A stretch of 64,000 nt of DNA from Glebionis coronaria. Lineage: Eukaryota; Streptophyta; Magnoliopsida; Asterales; Asteraceae. Below the pieces are notes generated by a model, which was not told the origin of the DNA, ran no database searches, and saw only the letters and a list, made by a program, of their open reading frames with translations. The stretch spans positions 81,323,512 to 81,387,511 of the forward strand of contig CM046876.1 in the NCBI GenBank assembly GCA_025667525.1. The letters are read 5' to 3'. The translations under genes were made by a program, and so were the position numbers. Below, piece by piece: positions 45,607 to 56,100 of this stretch; position 1 is the first letter of the stretch, and each line of letters opens with the position of its first letter.

Positions 45607-46656
45607 TGTTGGAGCATAATTTGGCTGGGCCAGTTCGACGACTCTCCTGGGCCGTTAATCGTCTTTCTGGGTCCTGAGTAATGTTGCAAACAAAGGTAAA
45701 TCGTTTAGACGTGGACCCGAGGCCGGAGCCCCGGGTTCCACCTCCAACGGTCAAGTTAGTATCGAGACGATATATTGTAAAAGTAAAGTGTAGTTGTGAG
45801 AGATAACCTGATTTATAATGAGACCCCTACCCCTGTTTATATAGGCTTAGGGTTTCTTGTAGGATAAGTAAGGTGTGTGTGGGTCGTGGGCCTGTCGGGC
45901 AGAGCCCATTACCGACTGTACGTCGACATGTCCCCCGGTCTAGTATGATATGGTCTATGATCATGTTATGCTAGAATCATTCGTGTATCACTAAACAACC
46001 GCGTGTGGCTTGCTGCTAGGACATCCTCGTGGGTTGTCCGTAACATATGGCTCCACTCGTAATGGGCTACTTTTAGCGAAAAGATGATGGTTTGGGGTTA
46101 CTAATAGTGAGCGTAGACACTATACGTCATCATCCCCCCCCCCCCAGTCTAGTATGCGAGGCCGTCGCCAAGGTTACTAGACTTTTACACCATATCCGGT
46201 ACCTGTAAGCGTATCCACGACGAAAGAAATAAGAAAACACATATACGTAAGACGGGTGGTTGTGCTCGAATGCTTGGTTTCCCGTGATTAGACGGTAATG
46301 GCCTCGTAAGAAGAAAGTGTGTTCTATAGCCGGGGTAACACTGGCATTGGCAAGGTTTCATTCTTATTCATCTCTAACGGGAGGATGATAAGAAGGTTTT
46401 GTGAAGGTGGAGGTGGAACCCGTATGCTGCATCATGAACATTTGAAGGCGTACTTCTTATACCCACTAATAATGCAGCATAGTGCGAATATTGCATTCGG
46501 CTTAAGGACAACAGAACATGTACTTCTGTGGCAAGGTGATGCGGATGATACATCCGTCTTGCGGCCACGACATACGATAATGACTTCAAAAAATTTGTCA
46601 CGGTTTTTCCTGAACTAAACGTAGTTGATCAGGCTTCGCCTAATTAAGGTCCAACA
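45607..46656 (-). repeat. LTR of unassigned element (1050 bp), minus orientation
   Basis: Minus strand starts TGTTGGACCTTAATT and ends TTATGCTCCAACA (terminal TGTTGGA/TCCAACA). TATA box TATATAAA at 45843-45836 with a GC-containing leader after it fixes orientation. Includes a C12 run (46134-46145) and a duplicated CCCGGTCTAGTATG-like word. No matching TSD and no second LTR in the window, so it is a 3' LTR with the array at 46657-48600 as interior, or a solo LTR. Confidence 0.65.
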
Positions 46657-48600
46657 ATGCAAACTTTGGAAAAATCACTTCGTGGCCACGTAAAGTAATT
46701 CGTCGCAGAAGACGTACTTTCGCAACAAAGAAATGTGCCAACAAAAGACGTACTTCCGCGGCAAAGATAATGAGTGCGCGGAAGAATTACTTCCGCGACA
46801 AAGGTAACGAGTGTGCGGAAGAATTACTTCCGCAACCAAGATAATGAACCTGTGGAAGGATACTTCCATGACGAAAGATAATGAACTCGTGGAAGGATTC
46901 TTCCTCGGCGAAAGATAATGAACTCGTGGAAGGATTCTTCCTCGGCGAAAGCAATGCGCCGGTGGAAGGAATTCTTCCACGGTGAAGATAATGAGCTCGT
47001 AGAAGGATTCTTCCTCGGCGAAAGTAATGTGCCGGTGGAAAGAATACTTCCACGATGAAGATAATGAGCTCGTGGAAGGATTACTTCCATGGCGAAAGAT
47101 AACGAGCGCGTGGAAGAATACTTCCACTGTCGAAATATAATGAGCACGTAGAAGGAATACTTCCATGGTGAAACTACGCGCCAGTGGAAGGAATACTTCC
47201 ATGGAAAAGGATAATGAGCCAACGAAAGAGGTACTTTCATGGAAAAGATAATGAGAACGTGGAAGAGTACTTCCACGACGAAGATAATGAGCACGTGGAA
47301 GAAATACTTCCACGGCGAAAGATAATGGGCACGTGGAAGAAATATTTCCACGGCGAAAGATAACGAGCACGTGGAAGAATACTTCCACGGCGAAACAACG
47401 CGCCAGTGGAAGGAATACTTCCACGGCGAAGGATAATGAGCCAACGAAAGAGGTACTTTCATGGCGAAGATAATGAGCACGTGGAAGAGTACTTCCACGA
47501 CGAAAGATAATGAGCACGTGGAAGAATACTTCCACGGTGAAAGATAATGCGCACGTGGAAGGAATACTTCCACGGCGAAAGATAACGAGCACGTGGAAGA
47601 ATACTTCCACGACGAAACAACGCGCCAGTGGAAGGAATACTTCCACGGCGAAGGATAATGAGCCAACGAAAGAGGTAATTTCGTGGCGAAGATAATGAGC
47701 ACGTGGAAGAGTACTTCCACGGCGAAGATAATGAGCACGTGGAAGGAATACTTCCACAGAGAAAGATAACGAGCACGTGGAAGAATACTTCCACGACGAA
47801 AGATAATGAGCACGTGGAAGAAACACTTTTAAGGCGAAAGATATTGAGCACGTGGAAGAAACGCGTCCACGGCGAAAGATAATGAGCACGTGGAAGAATA
47901 CTTCCACGGCGAAACAACGCGTCAGTGGAAGGAATACTTCCACGGCGAAGAATAATGAGCCAACGAAAGAGGTACTTTCGTGGCGAAGATAATGAGCACG
48001 TGGAAGAGTACTTCCACGGCGAAGATAATGAGCACGTGGAAGGAATACTTCCACGGAGAAAGATAACGAGCACGTGGAAGAATACTTCCACGACGAAAGA
48101 TAATGAGCACGTGGAAGAAACACTTTTAAGGCGAAAGATATTGAGCACGTGGAAGAAACGCGTCCACGGCGAAAGATAATGAGCACGTGGAAGAATACTT
48201 CCACGGCGAAACAACGCGTCAGTGGAAGGAATACTTCCACGGCGAAGAATAATGAGCCAACGAAAGAGGTACTTTCGTAGCGAAGATAATCAGCACGTGG
48301 AAGAGTACTTCCACGGTGAAGATAAAGAGCACGTGGAAGAATACTTCCACGGCAAAAGATAATGAGCACGTGTAAGAAACACTTCCACGACGAAAGATAA
48401 TGAGCACGTGGAAGAATACTTCCACGACGAAACAACGCGCCAGTGGAAGGAATACTTCCACGGCGAAGGATAATGAGCCAACGAAAGAGGTACTTTCGTG
48501 GCGAAGATAATGAGCACGTGGAAGAGTGCATCCATGGCGAGGATAACGAGCACGTGGAAGAGTACTTCCACCACGGAGAAAAATAATGAGCACGTGGAAA
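46657..48600. repeat. Hairpin minisatellite, about 37-bp unit, 297-bp higher-order repeat
   Basis: About 45-50 units of the type ATAATGAGCACGTGGAAG then AATACTTCCACGGCGAAAG. Each unit contains a 7-8 bp inverted repeat with 4-5 base loop, e.g. CGTGGAAG/CTTCCACG at 47999-48018. A 297-bp higher-order unit repeats at 47657, 47954 and 48251. The left edge (46680-47100) is most diverged. Long open frames on both strands come from the repeat itself. Confidence 0.93.
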
Positions 48601-49289
48601 ATGAGGAACCTAATGATGTCTTTTCTTTAAGTGATTATTCCACTTCGGATCTCATTTCATTGGGTTTTGACGAGACACCTAGTGAGCCTAATGATCCTAT
48701 TATCTCTATGAGTGATTCTCCCATTATTGAGTCTCCCTTTGACTCTTATATCCCTATATTGGGGGTTACGACTTTTGAAAAGGATCCTCCACCTTTAAAG
48801 GTTGCCCCTATTTTAGAGGATATTCCATTTGAGTAGGATTTATATATCTTTCTAAACTCCTATTTTCCTCAGGAGGATGAGTTTTCCTATGACTCCGATG
48901 ATACTTATGTTTTCACATCGAGTTTGGAAGAGGACGACTCCCCCACTTTGGATCAAAATGACATTTTGAGCTTTAATGTCAACACCTCTTGCTATTTTCC
49001 TGTTAAGGAACATGTGTTTGATCCCGGAATAGAGAGTTTCGTGCTATCATTGCCATATCACCATAACACCTTTCCTCGTAAGAAATTTTTGACTAAGGGT
49101 ACCCCACTTTTCTTTGCCTTGTGTGATTTTACCACCTCGGGGTTTATTTCCTTTCGTAATGGAAATTATGTGTTTGACCCGGGTGTATTTTCATGGGGTA
49201 TTCCTTATATGATTTTGTTTCACCCCTTTATCATGGAGAGATTTTCCTCCCTTGGAAATCTCGGTTTTTCCATGATTTTTCCCATTTGA
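48498..49289 (+). pseudogene. Orphan acidic ORF of outer Athila-like element, one stop
   Basis: A single frame runs out of the minisatellite near 48600 and continues to 49289 with one in-frame TAG at 48834-48836. The product is acidic and Ser/Pro-rich first (EPNDVFSLSD, SDSPIIESPFDS, DEFSYDSDD), then hydrophobic/aromatic (SFVLSLPYHHN, FDPGVFSWGIPYMILFHPFIM). I do not recognise it. Its stop lies about 1.97 kb before the 3' LTR once the nested element is removed, close to the 1.93 kb between the pol stop and 3' LTR in the nested Athila, so it occupies the position of pol. Confidence 0.5.
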
Positions 49290-49643
49290 ATGATGACATT
49301 CGGGAAATCGAGTCGAGCTAGAGACTCGTGATAAATAAATCAAGCATCGTTTAACTAGGTTAGATTTTTACCTTTTTCCATCCTTTCCACCCTTTTTCGC
49401 CTTCACCCATTTCCACCAATAAGTGTAGGGGAGCCAAGTAGGTTGTTTGTGTGATGTGATGTTGTGTAGGGACATGTGCTTTAATGATCAACTTTTGGTG
49501 TTTTTGACGTGACCCGTGATCCCGTGTTCCCGTGTACCCGGTTCTATCAAAACTATTGTGATTCATACATGTATATAAATAAGACGAATAAATGTAATCA
49601 CTTTAGTTGTCTCTTCCTTAGCTCGATTTTAAACAACGTACTC
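48601..49643 (+). mobile_element. Outer Athila-like element, internal part left of nested insertion
   Basis: Joins seamlessly to 60682 once the nested Athila element and one TSD copy (TACTC) are removed. The right-hand part is an Athila 3' UTR and LTR, so this is the 3'-proximal interior of the same + strand element. Its coding sequence is not integrase (see next entry). 49290-49643 is non-coding. Confidence 0.8.
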
Positions 49644-51256
49644 TGATATTCTGATTTTTCTTGGGTTCAGATTAAATCTCGGAATCTTCTCGAATTGATC
49701 TCGGTCTTAAGTGGAATGATTGTTCTTGGTTACTAAATAAAAGGGTTTGGTTTTCTAATCTAATCAAAAGTAGAAATGAAAATTTAAGTCAAAGAAAATT
49801 ACTTTAATGATAATTAACAAAGGCTTGAATTGAAATTAAGATAAAAATTAAAATTAAAGTTCAAATTACAATTAAAATATAAATTGTGAAATAAACGTAA
49901 AGCAGCAGTAAAACAGTAGCTCTAAAAGAAAATTGATTCGGAACTTTTACCCTTGATTCGGAACTTAACTCATGCGGAACTTAATGATTCATTCGGAAGA
50001 TTTTAGTTCATCCGGAACTTTGGACTGATTCGGAACATCTTGGTTCATCCGGAACTTTGAGCTTCATTCGGAACTTTTGGCTTCGTTCGGAACTTTAAGA
50101 AAATCGGTTCGGAAGTCTAAACTTGATTCGGAAGTAATTGGTTCGGAAGTAATTGGTTCGGAAGTAATTGGTTCGGAAGTTTATCAAAAATTGGTTCGGA
50201 ACTTTTTAAAGTTCCGATTCGGAAGAAATCGGTTCGGAAGTTTTTAAGAAAACTGGTTCGGAACTTTTAATAGACAAACTCATTCGGAAGTTACTGTTCA
50301 CTCGTTCGGAACTTTTTCCTTGGTTCGGAAGTTTCACCTTCGTTCGGAACTTTTTGGCTTGGTTCGGAAGTCTGGGAAACCAAATACAGAAATGATACCC
50401 GAAGAACAAGGAAAACGCTTTTGATCCAAAAATTACCAAGTTTTTCACCAAATCTTAAATAAAACTAAACACAAAGCATCTACTAATCATAAACTACAAA
50501 TCCCATCAACAAAAACACAAATCCCAATAACTTTTGAAGATCAAATCAAGAAAAATAAAAACTTAAGAACTTGAAGATAAAGATGAAGATGATCAAGATT
50601 AAATGGAAAGATTAAACAAAGAACTTGTATTAAATGATTAATGTTTTAACAAGATTAAACAAAGATGAAAACAACAAGATTGGGAAAACAAAGATTAAAA
50701 TCACCAATCACCCTAATGGTGATTGAGATGAAACGAACTAAAGAGAAAAAGGTGGGGAAGAAGAAAAATTAAAGCTAACTCCTGGATGTGTGTGAGGGGA
50801 CCCTTTATATAGGCTTGTCCTTTGGTTGGTGAGTGGGCTTTCTCCCGTTCTTCTTGTCTTTTCGTCTTTTCAGAAAAGTTTCCGTTTTCGATTCTGATTT
50901 GGGATTTGTTGTCGATTAAATTTAACTCGTCTTTTAATTTCTTCGTTTAATAGACTTGAGTTTCTTCGACTTGTGTAAATCTTCCATCTTTGGTCCTTTT
51001 CTTCGATAAATCTTCGATTAGGCCCAGTGACTTCAAATCTATTGCATCTCTTGGACAATAGACTTTATCTTGAGTCCTTTTCTTCAGTAAAACCCGTGCA
51101 ATCCCATGTTTTCTTCAATATTCATCCGGTTGGCTCTGAAAACACAATAAACACAAAAACCACGCATAATTCCAAACAAATGATATTAAATACGTGTTTT
51201 GGTCTCGTTTTAGCCCGAATTAAGTGGTAAAAGGATGGGTGTTTACACACCTATCA
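49644..51256 (-). repeat. Athila-like 3' LTR (1613 bp)
   Basis: TGATA...TATCA ends. TATA box TATATAAA at about 50813-50803 (minus strand), followed in the transcribed part by the TTCCGAAC array (50370-49935). Confidence 0.95.
49935..50370 (-). repeat. TTCCGAAC/T array in Athila LTR
   Basis: About 23 copies of (G/C)TTCCGAA(C/T) in element sense at irregular 15-25 bp spacing, downstream of the TATA box and hence in the RNA leader. The second LTR has the same array at 59360-59795. The + strand word CTTGGTTCGGAAGTTTC is identical at 50319-50335 and in copia element 2 at 16086-16102. Confidence 0.93.
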
Positions 51257-51269
51257 AATCCCCTACACT
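51257..51269 (-). other. Athila-like polypurine tract
   Basis: Minus strand AGTGTAGGGGATT directly before TGATAGG of the 3' LTR. Confidence 0.85.
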
Positions 51270-53183
51270 TAACCATTGCCATGCCCTCATGCAATGCTTA
51301 GTGATAAAGCAATTTTACACTTTTCTCATAATTAATCAACCTTGGCCTTATTTAAATTCTACTAAACAAAAATTAAAGAAATAAAACTTCAAAGGTAACA
51401 AAGGGATAGAAAACCATTTTCACTTGAAAATAGCTACATGGAAATAACTTGCAAAGAAATTGATGACTTACATTAGGGCTTTGGTGCCGCGAAGATTTAT
51501 CACCCTCAAGTTTCACGTTCCCCAAACTAAGCTTAAAAACGAGATCATTGTTATTATAAGTTAGCAATTCAAACACTTACACACATGGCTTAATTAAATG
51601 CTTAAACTCCCTTATTCCTAGGTGTATCTCTTATATTTTATTTTTGTCTGAGAATGATCATGAAGATGCATTTTTGGACTTATTTCGATAGTTTATTTAG
51701 GCTGAAAGCAAAGTAGGACGATTTGATCAATAGTTAGCTAAAGGACAAAATCTCTTAAAACTGCTTCTCGGGATATCAAAAAGTTCATATCTTGGCATAA
51801 CTTGGTTCACGATTTGAGACCTTTCTCGGGCCGATATTTGGCATGTACTTCATACTTCATATCTTCGAGAGACGTTCTTGAGATAATGGTCTTCTCATCA
51901 TAATAGAGTTTCTTCATTTGGAGACTTTTGAGGGGTACTCCAACTTTGTTGACCACGACTTCATGATTATTTCTTCAATCTCTAATTGGGATTTTGAGAT
52001 ACAACGATCCGCCTCCTTTTCGGACTTGGATCTATTTATCCTCATACCTTGTTAGGGTCTTTTCGGATAGACTTCTCCATGATCTTTACGGGAGTTGATT
52101 GCTTTTCGTCGTGAGTCTTGATCCTTCATATTGATTTTAGGAATAATGATTTTCACATCACTTGGATCTTCAGCAATAAAATGGAATCCTCATGCCTTGT
52201 TAGGGCCTTTTCGGACTCGCCAATCTTCGCGCCCCGCTTCATAAGTTATGCCTTGGCTATGAACTCTTATCATTACCGAGCAACTTTTAAACGATCTTGG
52301 GCTAGAAGCTAAGTAACTTTTCAAATCGTACGACCTTACTTATTGCAGATAAATTATTAACAAGTGATGGGAGAATAGGCAAATAATTACACCAAGTGAG
52401 CTTGCGCAAGAATACCGACTTATAATTGACTCTATCATTTCTCGTCCTCCACAATTTAAAATCTCAAGTAATGAGACTCGTGGACGCTTAGCCTAATAAA
52501 CCAATTAAGGTCTACATGGTTAAGGATACTAGCTAGAATAAACTTGGATAAGTCTATTCGGGTTGAGTCAAGATAAACGCAACGGGCCTAATATGTCAAA
52601 GACTTCTAAACTAGCTACACCACTTTATTAATATTTTTGACTTTATTGCGGGATATATACATATGAAGGCAACGATAAAAATTTAAAAATTACGACTAGA
52701 ATGCCAAAGTTAATAAAAAATTTAAAAAATGTTGAAAAATAGGATTTTCTGGTTAAATGAAGGCATTTTCATGGAAAAGTCCACTTAAAACTTCGATAGA
52801 AGTCCCCCCTACACTTAAGATAAACATTGTCCTCAATGTTTAAGCATGTGGAAAAAGTTTCCCCTACACTTATGACATTGTGCACGTTGGTTAACTCAAG
52901 TTAAGGAAGAGACGACTAAAGTGATCAATTTCAAATGTGAGTATGAAGAAAATTGAATCACGATAGTTGAGAGATAGAACCGGATTTCGGATAACACGGG
53001 AGCACGGTTCTTCAAAGATTCCAAGAGTGCACTTATCCCTGTAATCACATCACACAAAGACAAACACGTATAGAAGTCCCCCTACACTTAGGGGATTAAA
53101 ACATAAAAGGATAGATACTCGGGCTGCCTCCCGAGGAGCGCTTGTTTTTTATAACCGAGTCACGAGCCTGAATCGACCCAAAC
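51270..53183 (-). other. Athila-like 3' non-coding region
   Basis: 1.9 kb between pol and PPT with no long open frame and no env-like ORF. Contains three more PPT-like TAAGTGTAGGGG words (around 52804-52816, 52861-52872, 53081-53093). Homologous, inverted, to 60682-62295. Confidence 0.75.
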
Positions 53184-56100
53184 TTAGTTCATGGGGAACG
53201 TGGTGAGGGATGGAATCACCTCATGAGAGGTGTCCTCACCAAAGTACAACTTCACTCGTTGGCCATTCACCTTAAAATTTGGTCCATTAGGTTGAGCGAG
53301 CTCGAGAGTACCATATGGAAAATTTTGGGCAATGGTGAATGGGCCGGACCAACGAGATTTGAGCTTTCCCGAGAAGATTTTCAACCGAGAGTTAAAAAGT
53401 AAGACTTTGTCTCCAACATGGAACTCTCGGTTTTTGATCTTGGAGTCGTGAATGAGCTTAGTTCTTTCCTTATAGATTAAAGAATTTTCATAAGCCTCAT
53501 TCCGGAGTTCATTGAGCTCATTGAGTTGGATCTTGCGTAGGTCACCGGCTTTGTTAATATCAAAATTGGCCCACTTCAAGTCCCAGTAAGCCTTGTGCTC
53601 CAACTCAATGGGGAGGTGGCACGCTTTCCCGTACACAAGACGATAAGGCGTACAGCCGATCGGGGTCTTGTAAGCAGTACGGAAAGCCCACAAAGCATCA
53701 TCAAGTTTATCAACCCATGAGGCACGATGCTCTCCCACGGTTCTTTCCAGAATTCGCTTCAGTCCTCGGTTGGATATTTCAGCCTGGCCATTAGTTTGTG
53801 GGTGGTAGGCTGTGGAAAGACGATGGTTTACACCGTACTTAGCCATGACTCGAGCAAATTGGTCATTGCAGAAATGAGTCCCACGATCACTAATAATGGC
53901 ACGAGGCACACCGAATCTAGTGAATAGAGCTTTCAAAAAGTTACAAACCACCCTTGTGTCATTAGTAGGTAAAGCTTTGGCTTCAACCCATTTGGAGACG
54001 TAGTCAACGGCTACAAGGATGTATTTGTTTCCTTTAGAAGAAGGGAATGGCCCCATAAAGTCGATACCCCAAACATCAAAAATTTCACATTCTTGTATGA
54101 AATTCTGAGGCATCTCGTCTTTATGTGTGATTTTGCCTTGCTTTTGGCAAACATCACATCGTTTAACCATATCGTAAGCATCACGGTATATGGAGGGCCA
54201 ATAAAATCCGGAATCAAACACTTTTTTGGCGGTGTAGTTGGGACCAAAGTGACCACCGGTGGGTCCTTTGTGGCAAGCATCAAGGATTTCCGACGCTGCC
54301 GGTCCATCAACACATCGGTGGATAATCAGGTCGGCACATTGTTTGAATAGGTAAGGGTCGTCCCAAAAGTAAGTCTTGATATCGGTGAAGAACTTCTTCT
54401 TTTGTTGGGACGTCAACCCTTCCTTGAGAATTCCACCCGCCAAGTAGTTTGCAAAGTCCGCAAACCACGGGGTTTCATTCGACTTCGAGTTTATAGACAT
54501 TAAGGTCTCCAAGGGAAAAGAATCATTGATTTCTTTGGTCGGATGATCCCCTTGGTAAGGATCCTCAAGTCTGCTGAGATGGTCCGCGGCTAGGTTTTCT
54601 GCTCCTTTTTTATCGCGAATTTCGATTTTAAATTCTTGGAGCAGCAAAACCCAGCGAAGAAGTCTTGGTTTGGAATCTTGCTTTGTCAACAAGTACTTCA
54701 GCGCGGAATGATCGGTGTACACAATGGTGGTAGAAAGGACAAGATAGGGGCAGAATTTTTCAAAAGCATAGACAACAGCTAAAAGCTCTTTTTCGGTTGT
54801 CGTATAATGCAATTGTGCCCCTGTCATTGTCTTGCTAGCGTAATGGATCGGTTGGAAGTGTTTGTTCACTCTTTGTCCCAGAACCGCTCCAATAGCAAAA
54901 TCACTAGCATCGCACATCAACTCAAAAGGCAGCTCCCAATTAGGGGTAACCAAGACAGGTGCCTTAGTGAGCTTATCCTTAAGCGAGTTGAAGGCTTCAA
55001 GACACTCTTTGGAGAAGATAAAAGGAGTATCTTTTTCCAAGAGGTGGGTCATCGGGCGAGCGATTTGAGAAAAATCTTTGATGAATCGACGGTAGAAGCC
55101 CGCATGACCCAGGAAACTTCTCACACCCTTCACGGTTGAAGGTGGAGGCAACTTAGCGATAACATCGACTTTAGCACGGTCTACTTCAAGACCGGCTTTC
55201 GAGATCTTATGTCCAAGCACGACGCCTTCTTTTACCATAAAATGGCATTTTTCCCAATTCAAAACTAGGCGAGTGTCTTCGCACCACTTGAGCATACGTT
55301 CCAAATTGGCAAGGCAAGAAGAGAAAGAATCCCCGAAGACCGAGAAATCATCCATGAAGACTTCCATGGTTTGTTCAACCATGTCATGGAAGATAGCTAA
55401 CATGCACCTCTGGAAAGTCCCGGGCGCATTACATAAGCCAAAAGGCATTCTTTTGTAAGCAAATGTGCCATAGGGACAAGTGAATGTCGTCTTCTCTTGA
55501 TCTTGGGGATCGATGGGTATTTGAAAATAACCCGAGAAACCATCAAGAAAGCAGTAATATTCATTACCGGCTAAACGTTCAAGCATTTGGTCCATAAAAG
55601 GTAGAGGGAAATGATCCTTTCTCGTGGCATCATTGAGTTTGCGGTAGTCTATACAAACTCTCCACCCAGTAACGAGACGAGTGGGAATCAACTCGTTGTG
55701 TTCATTGGGAACAACGGTTATTCCGACCTTCTTGGGCACACAATGGATTGGACTAACCCATGGTGAATCCGAAATAGGGTAAATCATACCCGCATCAAGA
55801 AGTTTGATAACCTCTGTTTTGATGACTTCATGGATTTTTAGATTCACCCTTCGTTGGCTTTGAATAGTGGGCTTAAAGTCGTCCTCCATGAGAATTTTGT
55901 GTGTGCAGAAGTGAGGATCAATTCCACGAATATCCGAGATTTTCCAAGCAATAGCCTTCTTATGATCTTTCAACACAGCGACAAGTCGGGCTTTCTCTTC
56001 ATCCTTCAAATCCTTAGCAATGATAACTGGCGACTTCTTCTCTTCTTCAAGGAATACATACTCAAGATGGGGCGGCAACTCCTTAAGTTCCAAATCTGAT

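Noticed and set aside
45377..46618. Several 75-125 codon ORFs
   Set aside because: They fall inside LTR sequence and match no domain.
46675..48531. 618-codon open frame on the minus strand over the minisatellite
   Set aside because: Low-complexity translation of the hairpin repeat; open frames exist in several phases and on both strands.
46680..48600. CRISPR-like array
   Set aside because: Spacers are themselves part of the repeat, units vary, and the DNA is plant nuclear; it is a minisatellite.
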